From contig JBGPLJ010000017.1 of the NCBI GenBank assembly GCA_041486385.1, positions 1 through 22,009 on the forward strand: 22,009 bases of DNA, in the 5' to 3' direction. Of the stretch, positions 15,553-21,003 are shown piece by piece. Source of the stretch: JBGPLJ01 sp041486385. Its GTDB lineage: Bacteria > Pseudomonadota > Gammaproteobacteria > Steroidobacterales > Steroidobacteraceae. The notes beneath the pieces were generated by a model. It was given only the letters and a program-made list of their open reading frames with translations. It was not told the DNA's origin and made no database searches. Each line of letters begins with the position of its first letter. Within the stretch, counting starts at the first letter, position 1. The position numbers and the translations under genes were made by a program.

Positions 15553-16296
15553 ATGAAGAGCGCGGAAACCAAGGTGATGAAGAAGGCAATTGTGGGACTC
15601 GTGTTGCTGTCCCTCGCCGCAGGCGGTACGGCCATGGCGAAGGAACGGGCGTCGAAAAAGGAGAACATCGGCGTTGCGACGGGATTTGCGGTTGGCGCAG
15701 CCGCCGGCGGCCCGGTGGGCGCCATTCTCGGTGCGGCTACTGGTGCCTGGCTGGGGGATCGCTGGCACAGGACGGATGTGGAACGTGATCGTCTGGCCCT
15801 CGACCTCGAGCAATCCAACACGAAGATGGCTGCTGTCTCGAAGGCCCTCGAGGCAACACGCCAGGAGCTTGTGGATACGGACAAGCGCAACTACGAGCTT
15901 GCCGTGGCAAAGGTCGTCGGCAGTGGCGTGAGCGGGGAGGTGCTGTTTCGCACCTCGGACGCGGGTCTGGCGGATGACTCCGCGGCACGCCTGAAGGAAG
16001 TGGGTCACCTGCTGGCCTCCATGCCCGGCGCTCAGGTGCGGCTCGAGGGCTTCGCCGATCCGCGCGGCAAGACGGCGGACAATCTGACGCTTTCGGAGAA
16101 GCGCGCGCTCGCTGTCAAGGATGCGCTGGTGGCTGGCGGGATCGCACCGGAGCAGATCATCGTCGAGGCGCGCGGTGCGGCGCAGTCGAAGACGGCCGCG
16201 GATGATCTCGATGGTCTCGCGCTCGAACGCAAGGTTGTCATCAGCATCGGTGCAAGCGACACGCAATCCGCGCAAGTCGCGAACACGAGCGAATGA
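15553..16296 (+). CDS. OmpA-like envelope protein with glycine zipper
   Basis: A 247-residue exported protein. The signal peptide is about residues 1-29 (basic start, VGLVLLSLAAGG core, cleavage after AMA). A glycine-zipper segment follows (VATGFAVGAAAGGPVGAILGAATGAWLG, about 42-68), likely to insert in or oligomerise at a membrane. Then come a predicted coiled coil (about 75-118) and a C-terminal OmpA-type peptidoglycan-binding domain (VLFRTSDAGL, LEGFADPRGKTADNLTLSEKRALAVKDAL). The order signal, zipper, coil, OmpA matches proteins I recall as PdsO-like, which in other genomes sit beside a sortase; none is seen here. The start ATG at 15553 has GGAG six bases upstream; ATG at 15577 would give a shorter signal peptide but a poorer ribosome site. 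It probably links outer membrane and cell wall. Confidence 0.85.
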   Translation: MKSAETKVMKKAIVGLVLLSLAAGGTAMAKERASKKENIGVATGFAVGAAAGGPVGAILGAATGAWLGDRWHRTDVERDRLALDLEQSNTKMAAVSKALEATRQELVDTDKRNYELAVAKVVGSGVSGEVLFRTSDAGLADDSAARLKEVGHLLASMPGAQVRLEGFADPRGKTADNLTLSEKRALAVKDALVAGGIAPEQIIVEARGAAQSKTAADDLDGLALERKVVISIGASDTQSAQVANTSE

Positions 16297-16325
16297 CTGA
16301 GTCCCTGCCAGGTCCCGAGGAGGGC

Positions 16326-16354
16326 AGGCCCGCGGTGTGAACCGCCGCGGGCCT
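16326..16354 (+). terminator. Hairpin after the OmpA-like gene
   Basis: A perfect 10-bp stem, AGGCCCGCGG (16326-16335) and CCGCGGGCCT (16345-16354), with a nine-base loop, begins 30 bases after the stop. Only TT and a later TT follow, so as an intrinsic terminator it is imperfect. Because it lies before the cupin ATG at 16420, the cupin may have its own promoter. Confidence 0.6.
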
Positions 16355-16419
16355 TGCGCTTGTCGGTCGCCGGGCGAGTCCGTACGCTCGCGCTGTTCCA
16401 AAGAATTCTGGAGCAGCCC

Positions 16420-16869
16420 ATGCCGAAGACCGTGCCGAAGATCGTCTCCTTCGCGTCGAATGTCGCCGCCGAGCATTCCGCGCCCGACGCGGCACGGCTG
16501 CTCAGCGGCCGCCCGGTGTTCACGACGCACAATCACTATGCGGATGCCGAGCAGCGATTCTTCAGCGGCGTGTGGGCGAGCACGGCGGGCAAATGGCGCG
16601 TGAGTTACGAGGAATATGAGTTCTGTTCAATGCTGGAAGGTCGCGCGCGACTTGTGAGTGACGATGGCAGTGTTGCCGAGTTTGCCGCTGGCGATCACTT
16701 CGTGATTCCCGCGGGCTTCTCGGGCACGTGGGAGACACTCGCTGCCTGCCGCAAGCTCTACGTGATTTACCTGCCGTCCAAACCGCGACCGATGGCGCGC
16801 CGCGTCGCTCGCAAGACAAGCGCAGTCCGCAAGAAGTCAGCGGCACGTGTGCGCAAACGCCGGCGTTAG
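16420..16869 (+). CDS. Cupin domain protein (DUF861-like) with strongly basic C-terminal tail
   Basis: A 149-residue protein. Residues about 30-120 form a small cupin of the Cupin_3/DUF861 kind (GVWASTAGKWRVSYEEYEFCSMLEGRARLVSDDG, then FAAGDHFVIPAGFSGTWETLAACRKLYVIY), the family of EutQ-like and ureidoglycine-related domains. The usual His pair of metal cupins is not obvious. The tail is unusual: the last 30 residues hold 15 Lys or Arg and no acidic residue, in a histone-H1-like Ala/Ser/Val background. Start: ATG at 16420 with GGAG six bases upstream; the frame is open further 5' through the hairpin, which I take as chance. The domain often accompanies amine-utilisation genes. No reaction can be assigned, and the tail suggests binding to nucleic acid or anionic surfaces. 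Confidence 0.85.
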   Translation: MPKTVPKIVSFASNVAAEHSAPDAARLLSGRPVFTTHNHYADAEQRFFSGVWASTAGKWRVSYEEYEFCSMLEGRARLVSDDGSVAEFAAGDHFVIPAGFSGTWETLAACRKLYVIYLPSKPRPMARRVARKTSAVRKKSAARVRKRRR

Positions 16870-16932
16870 CGCCGCTGCACCTGCGATGGCTCACTGCGTC
16901 GCGTGCAATGGCGGTGCACGCGCGCCATTCCA

Positions 16933-16949
16933 TGAATCATGATGGTGCC
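16933..16949 (+). promoter_or_regulatory. Candidate NtrC-type enhancer site
   Basis: TGAATCATGATGGTGCC matches 13 of 17 positions of the NtrC consensus TGCACYAWAWTGGTGCA, with a strong right half. It is centred about 120 bases before the start predicted from the sigma-54 element, the normal enhancer distance. Half-sites GGTGCA (16913-16918) and TGCACC (16876-16881) lie further up. The match was scored by eye; such half-sites also occur by chance in GC-rich DNA. Confidence 0.35.
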
Positions 16950-17036
16950 TGGCGCGCCCGCCCGCGCCACTCTCAAATTCTCCGTCCAAACTAGAAAACC
17001 ATATCCGACAACGCCTTGGGCCAGAAGCACTGCTGC

Positions 17037-17052
17037 TGGCACACAACGTGCT
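17037..17052 (+). promoter_or_regulatory. Sigma-54 (-24/-12) promoter upstream of the first TorF gene
   Basis: TGGCACACAACGTGCT compares with the consensus TGGCACGNNNNTTGCW: the six -24 bases are identical, the -12 has TGC plus T, and GG and GC are separated by exactly 10 bases. Only the seventh and twelfth bases differ. Transcription should begin near 17063, giving a leader of about 112 bases before the ATG at 17175. Activation would need an enhancer-binding protein such as NtrC. Confidence 0.65.
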
Positions 17053-17174
17053 TTTCGCCTCTGTGCACGGCGCAATCGATGCGCCGCGTGTCGGGTTTGC
17101 CACATGCGCCCGGCGTTCGACAAAACCGCCGGCGGCAATGCGTCGCGGGCACCAAGCACAAGGGGAATTGACCT

Positions 17175-17939
17175 ATGACCCGATTGAAGTGGTTGATCGC
17201 AGCTGGCCTCGTCATTACGACAGGCGCGGCGCAAGCAGCTGGCCTGTCCAGTACCTGGACCATCACCACCGACTACGATTTCCGCGGCATCACCCAGACA
17301 GCGCACGACGCTGCGCTTCAAGGCAGCGTCGACTATGCATGGGCGACCGGATTCAGTGTCGGTGCGTGGGTGAGCAATATCAATTTCGACAACTGTTGCG
17401 ATGAGAAAGTCGAGCTCGATCTCTATGGCGGCTACAGCAAGTCGTTCGACAATGGCTTCGGATTCACCGTGAACGGCGTGTACTACACCTATCCCGGCGC
17501 GAGCTACGGCCCGGGGCTGCCGAATCTCAGTTATTGGGAAGCGAATGCTGGCGGGAGCTACAGGAACTTCAGCATCAAGTACTGGTACTCGGGCAACTTC
17601 GGTCACGTCGAGGACCTCTATCGTGCGGTCGATCCTAGTCTCGACGCGAAAGCCTGGTACCTCGAAGCGAACTACTCGTTCGCGTTGCCGAAGGACATCA
17701 CTTTGGCGCTCCACGCCGGCACGAGCCGGGGCCACTACTGGGACAACATCGGTGTGATCGGCGAGGGGCCCAGCGCCAAGTACGAGGACTACTCGGTCGC
17801 CTTCTCCAAGACATTCGGAGATTTCACCGTGACAGCGAAGTACATCTATCCGCAAGTCGACGATGCGTACAAAGTGCCGGAGGGCGCATTCTCGAACAAT
17901 CCACGGGCGCTGCTCAGTGTGGCCACGACCTTCCAATAA
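17175..17939 (+). CDS. TorF-family putative porin, copy 1
   Basis: A 254-residue outer-membrane barrel of the TorF/TIGR02001 family. A signal peptide ends at AQA (residue 21). The mature part opens with the family signature TDYDFRGITQT...ALQGSVDYAWATGFSVGAWVSN and alternates polar and hydrophobic residues as amphipathic strands (VELDLYGGYSKSFDNGFGFTVNGVYYTYPGAS, WYLEANYSFALPKDITLALHAG, FTVTAKYIYPQ). It ends in LLSVATTFQ, close to a C-terminal aromatic beta-signal but with one extra Gln. Adjacent Cys residues (NCCDE) lie in a likely loop. Start: ATG at 17175, eight bases after AGGGGA. A sigma-54 promoter lies upstream and a strong hairpin downstream. Substrate and pore function are unproven for the family; the context suggests nitrogenous solutes. 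Confidence 0.88.
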   Translation: MTRLKWLIAAGLVITTGAAQAAGLSSTWTITTDYDFRGITQTAHDAALQGSVDYAWATGFSVGAWVSNINFDNCCDEKVELDLYGGYSKSFDNGFGFTVNGVYYTYPGASYGPGLPNLSYWEANAGGSYRNFSIKYWYSGNFGHVEDLYRAVDPSLDAKAWYLEANYSFALPKDITLALHAGTSRGHYWDNIGVIGEGPSAKYEDYSVAFSKTFGDFTVTAKYIYPQVDDAYKVPEGAFSNNPRALLSVATTFQ

Positions 17940-17980
17940 CCGCCCCCAAAAATCGTCCTGAGAGTCACAGCTTTAGGCTC

Positions 17981-18026
17981 AGCGGCGGCGTCCGGCCAGA
18001 GCCGGGCCCCGCCGCTTGTTGTTATT
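17981..18026 (+). terminator. Intrinsic terminator after the first TorF gene
   Basis: The outer stem AGCGGCGG (17981-17988) pairs with CCGCCGCT (18009-18016) and encloses an inner CCGGC/GCCGG stem with loop CAGA. It is followed by the T-rich tail TGTTGTTATT. It lies 41 bases after the stop and separates the two TorF genes into different transcripts. Confidence 0.8.
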
Positions 18027-18086
18027 GTGCGACAGAGACTTGCGGGGTCTGAATAGGTACCATAAGCCAGGACTTGATGGCTTGAA

Positions 18087-18115
18087 TTGCAAGGGAAATG
18101 TGTTCGGAGTAAAAA
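18087..18115 (+). promoter_or_regulatory. Possible sigma-70 promoter of the second TorF gene
   Basis: TTGCAA (18087-18092) and TAAAAA (18110-18115) are separated by 17 bases, and each matches 4 of 6 consensus positions. The start would be about 57 bases before the ATG. A GGCCC/GGGCC hairpin at 18129-18142 falls in the leader. No acceptable sigma-54 element was found here, unlike the first copy. Confidence 0.35.
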
Positions 18116-18178
18116 GACGATCGTTGTGGGCCCTGTCGGGCCGCTACAACCAGCCGGTTTTTTCTAAGGGGAGAGATC

Positions 18179-18880
18179 ATGCGAAGAATTCTAGCGATTG
18201 GAATGTTTGTGATGCTTGGCGGCGCGAGCATGGCGCAAGCAGGCATTACAGGCACGGTGACCGCGGTTAGCGACTACGACTTCCGCGGCTACACACAGAC
18301 GGGCAAGGACCCGGCGCTTCAGGGCAGTATCGATTTTTCGATGGACAACGGCTTCTACGCGGGAGCCTGGTCCAGCACCAGCCTTGATTTCGGCCCAGGC
18401 ACCGACGCAAATGTCGAGCTCGACATCTATGCGGGCTTCACCGGCGGCAAGGACGACGGTCTGAAGTGGTCACTGAACGCGGTGGAGTACACGTACCCGG
18501 GCGCGAGCGATTTCAATTTCCCGGAAATATCCGCCGGTATCTCCTACAAGATCGCCAGCGCCAAGCTCTGGTATTCCTGGGACTTCGCCAACAGCAACCT
18601 GAATGCCTGGTATCTTGAAGGCAACCTCAATCTCGCGATGCCTCAGGACTATGGCTTCGTGATGCACGCCGGTTACAGCGGTGGCGATTACTGGGGCTCG
18701 TTTGACGGCAAGTACCTTGACTGGGCTTTTGGGGTGACCAAGTCCTTCGGTCACTTTGACACGTCGCTCAAGTACATCGATACGAGCGGAGCGGTGTACG
18801 ACCATAGTGCGGACGCGTTCTCAGCGAAGGGCAAACTTCTGCTGAGCATCGGCACGACGTTCCCGTGGGCGAAGAAATAG
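18179..18880 (+). CDS. TorF-family putative porin, copy 2
   Basis: A 233-residue paralogue of the preceding gene. A signal peptide ends at AQA (residue 21). The shared landmarks are SDYDFRGYTQTGKDPALQGSIDF, GAWSST, VELDIYAGF, YTYPGAS, AWYLEGNLNLAMPQ, HAGYSGGDYWG and LLLSIGTTF. It lacks the longer loops and the Cys pair of copy 1, and its C-terminus carries WAKK after the terminal Phe, which would displace the usual beta-signal. The start ATG at 18179 has a strong AAGGGGAG five bases upstream. A separate promoter and an intrinsic terminator on each side show independent transcription. Duplication followed by divergence is evident, but the two proteins are far from identical, so it is not recent. 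Confidence 0.88.
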   Translation: MRRILAIGMFVMLGGASMAQAGITGTVTAVSDYDFRGYTQTGKDPALQGSIDFSMDNGFYAGAWSSTSLDFGPGTDANVELDIYAGFTGGKDDGLKWSLNAVEYTYPGASDFNFPEISAGISYKIASAKLWYSWDFANSNLNAWYLEGNLNLAMPQDYGFVMHAGYSGGDYWGSFDGKYLDWAFGVTKSFGHFDTSLKYIDTSGAVYDHSADAFSAKGKLLLSIGTTFPWAKK

Positions 18881-18922
18881 CGCGCGGGGTCTGAAGAGAA
18901 CAGACTGCACGAAGTTATGAAG

Positions 18923-18954
18923 AAGCGGGCCGGCAATGCCGGCCCGCTTTTTTT
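18923..18954 (+). terminator. Strong intrinsic terminator after the second TorF gene
   Basis: A perfect 12-bp stem, AAGCGGGCCGGC (18923-18934) and GCCGGCCCGCTT (18938-18949), with an AAT loop, runs straight into a seven-T tract ending at 18954. It is 42 bases after the porin stop and 21 bases from the end of the convergent aminotransferase gene. It may also stop that transcript, since A residues precede the stem on the plus-strand left side only weakly. Confidence 0.93.
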
Positions 18955-18975
18955 GTGCGCTCGACTCCGGGATGA

Positions 18976-20301
18976 TCAGGCGAGCGATTTCAGGATCGCG
19001 GTGAGCTTGCCGAAGATCTCGTCGATATGGGACTTCTCGATGATCAGCGGCGGCGACAACGCGATGATGTCGCCCGTCGTGCGGATCAGCAGGCCCTCGT
19101 CAAATGCCTTAACGAAAGCGTTGAATGCGCGCGCGGCGGGCTGACCCGCAATGGGCTGCAGCTCGATCCCGGCGATCAGGCCGTAGTTGCGCACGTCGAT
19201 GACATGCGGCAGACCCTTGAGACTGTGCGCCGCATTTTCCCAGTAGCTCGAGAGCTCGGCCGCCCGGGTCAGGAGGCCATCGCGCTCGTAAATGCCGAGC
19301 GTCGCGATACCGGCAGCGCAGGCGAGCGGATGAGCCGAATAGGTGTAGCCGTGGAAGAGCTCGATCGCCTGCTCCGGCCCCTGCATGAACGTGTCGTAGA
19401 TTTCCTTGCGCACGATCACGGCGCCCATGGGCACCGAACCGTTCGTCAGCCCTTTCGCGCAGGTGATGATATCGGGCATTACGCCGAAGGCTTGCGCGCC
19501 AAACGGCGTGCCGAGGCGGCCGAAGCCGGTGATCACCTCATCGAAAATGAGCAGCAGCTTGTGCTTGTCGCAGATCTGGCGCAGCCGTTCCAGATAGCCC
19601 TTGGGCGGCAACAGCACACCCGCCGATCCCGCGACCGGTTCGACGATCACCGCAGCGATATTCGAGGCGTCATGCAGCGCCACGACCCGCTCGAGCTCGT
19701 CGGCAAGATGTGAACCCCAGGCGGGCAGGCCGCGCGAGAACGCGTTGTGCTCAAGACTCAGCGTATGCGAGAGATGGTCGACGCCAGAGAGCATGTTGCC
19801 GAAGAACTTCCGGTTGTTGACCATGCCGCCGACGGAGATGCCGCCGAAGCCGACGCCGTGATAGCCGCGCTCGCGGCCGATGAAGCGCTGGCGGGCGCCT
19901 TCGCCGCGTATCCGGTGATACGCGAGGGCGATCTTCAGGGCCGTGTCGACGGACTCGGAACCCGAGTTGGTGAAGAAGACATGGTCAAGTCCGCGCGGCG
20001 CCACGCGAACGACAGCGTTCGCGAGCTCGAACGCGCCCGCATGGCCCATTTGAAATGGCGGGGCGTAGTCGAGCGTGGCGATTTGCCTCGCGACGGCTTC
20101 ACTGATCTCGGTACGACCGTGACCCGCGTTCACGCACCAGAGGCCGGCGACGCCGTCGAGAATACTGCGGCCGTCGTCGGTCGTGTAGTGCATGCCGCTC
20201 GCGCGCGCGAGCAGGCGTGGTTTTGCCTTGAACTGGCGATTGGCCGTAAACGGCATCCAGAAAGCTTCCAGCTCGGCGCGCGACAGCGATGGTGTGGACA
20301 T
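18976..20301 (-). CDS. Omega-amino acid:pyruvate aminotransferase (class III, SpuC-like)
   Basis: A PLP enzyme of fold type I, class III, 441 residues. It moves an omega-amino group (beta-alanine, GABA, putrescine or similar) to pyruvate, giving alanine and a semialdehyde or aminoaldehyde. It closely recalls Pseudomonas omega-amino acid:pyruvate aminotransferase: AFWMPFTANRQFKAKPRLL, GLWCVNAGHGR, DHVFFTNSGSESVDTALKIA (PLP phosphate site), ERGYHGVGFGGISVGG, IFDEVITGFGRLG with Asp254, the Schiff-base Lys283 in CAKGLTNG, and ELFHGYTYSAHPLACAAG. The start ATG at 20301 has AAGG six bases upstream; the longer frame to 20358 runs into the control region. It is divergent from a PuuR-type regulator and next to a PuuC-like dehydrogenase, so putrescine or a related diamine is the likely substrate. 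Beta-alanine is the main alternative. Confidence 0.93.
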   Translation of the reverse strand: MSTPSLSRAELEAFWMPFTANRQFKAKPRLLARASGMHYTTDDGRSILDGVAGLWCVNAGHGRTEISEAVARQIATLDYAPPFQMGHAGAFELANAVVRVAPRGLDHVFFTNSGSESVDTALKIALAYHRIRGEGARQRFIGRERGYHGVGFGGISVGGMVNNRKFFGNMLSGVDHLSHTLSLEHNAFSRGLPAWGSHLADELERVVALHDASNIAAVIVEPVAGSAGVLLPPKGYLERLRQICDKHKLLLIFDEVITGFGRLGTPFGAQAFGVMPDIITCAKGLTNGSVPMGAVIVRKEIYDTFMQGPEQAIELFHGYTYSAHPLACAAGIATLGIYERDGLLTRAAELSSYWENAAHSLKGLPHVIDVRNYGLIAGIELQPIAGQPAARAFNAFVKAFDEGLLIRTTGDIIALSPPLIIEKSHIDEIFGKLTAILKSLA

Positions 20302-20329
20302 GACGGACCTTGAGAACGGCGGGGCCGGC

Positions 20330-20358
20330 ATGATAAGAAAAATTGACATTTCCGACAA
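20330..20358 (-). promoter_or_regulatory. Sigma-70 promoter of the aminotransferase gene, overlapped by a dyad
   Basis: On the minus strand TTGTCG (plus-strand 20353-20358) and TATCAT (20330-20335) are 17 bases apart, matching 4 of 6 and 5 of 6 consensus positions. A dyad of ATTGAC and GACAAT halves (20342-20359) covers the -35, five of six arm positions pairing. This is a plausible PuuR operator in a 112-base divergent region. The plus strand has a perfect TTGACA at 20343-20348 but no good -10 at 16-18 bases. Confidence 0.45.
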
Positions 20359-20413
20359 TCTGGGCCGAAATTTCCAGCCAAGTGTTTAAGATTCTAGACG
20401 CGAGGAGCGTGTT

Positions 20414-20962
20414 GTGGCTATTGATGTGGGCTCCCACCTGCGTGCAGTCCGCAGCATGTATGGTCTGTCGCAGCGCGAGCTGGCAAAACGCGCGGGCGTG
20501 ACGAACGGCATGATTTCGCTCATCGAGCAGAACCGCGTAAGCCCGTCGGTGAGCTCGCTCAAAAAGGTTCTCGACGGCATTCCAATGTCGCTCGCCGAGT
20601 TCTTTACGCTCGATCTCGCGGTGAGTCCGCAGGTTTTCTTCGGCAAGGATGAACTAACCGACCTTGGACGTGGAGCAGTGTCGCTGCGGCTCGTCGCAGC
20701 GCTGCGGCCGAACCGCCAGATGGCGATCATGCACGAGAACTATGCGGCCGGCGCCGATACAGGCGAGGAAATGCTCAGTCACAAGGGCGAGGAAGGCGGC
20801 GTCGTCGTACGTGGACGCATCGAGCTCACGGTTGCGGGCAACACCCGCGTGCTCGGTCCCGGCGAAGCCTACTATTTTTCGAGCAGCGTGCCGCATCGCT
20901 TCCGCAATCCGGGCCGCGAGGACTGTGAGATCATCTCGGCCTGCACGCCGCCGACGTTCTGA
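20414..20962 (+). CDS. puuR: PuuR-type HTH-cupin transcriptional regulator
   Basis: A 182-residue repressor-like protein with an XRE helix-turn-helix at about 8-62 (LRAVRSMYGLSQRELAKRAGVTNGMISLIEQNRVSPSVSSLKKVL) and a C-terminal cupin at about 100-180 (MLSHKGEEGGVVVRGRIELTV, GEAYYFSSSVPHRFRN, ending IISACTPPTF). The layout, length and C-terminal TP-TF match E. coli PuuR, which represses putrescine-utilisation genes and is relieved by putrescine. The start is GTG at 20414 with GGAG six bases upstream. It is divergent from the aminotransferase and 41 bases upstream of a PuuC-like dehydrogenase on the same strand, so it probably controls both. PuuR-like regulators of other amine pathways are possible. 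Confidence 0.9.
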   Translation: MAIDVGSHLRAVRSMYGLSQRELAKRAGVTNGMISLIEQNRVSPSVSSLKKVLDGIPMSLAEFFTLDLAVSPQVFFGKDELTDLGRGAVSLRLVAALRPNRQMAIMHENYAAGADTGEEMLSHKGEEGGVVVRGRIELTVAGNTRVLGPGEAYYFSSSVPHRFRNPGREDCEIISACTPPTF

Positions 20963-21003
20963 ACCTTCGCCCGCGTCCCCAAATTTCCTCCAGGTTGACC
21001 TCC

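Larger units (their letters stand above)
16870..17174. other. Gene-free leader and control region of the first TorF gene
   Basis: These 305 bases contain no credible coding frame. They hold a sigma-54-type promoter (17037-17052), candidate NtrC half-sites upstream of it (TGCACC at 16876, GGTGCA at 16913, and a better 17-base match at 16933-16949), a transcribed leader of about 112 bases, and the ribosome site AGGGGA at 17161-17166. Confidence 0.6.

Noticed and set aside
15448..16536. A 362-codon minus-strand open frame across the OmpA-like gene
   Set aside because: No domain or ribosome site, and it runs through a clear signal-peptide/OmpA gene on the other strand.
18128..18141. GG-N10-GC spacing upstream of the second TorF gene (possible sigma-54 site)
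   Set aside because: Only the GG and GC agree; the TTGC and CAC portions are absent, and the site falls in a GGCCC/GGGCC hairpin.
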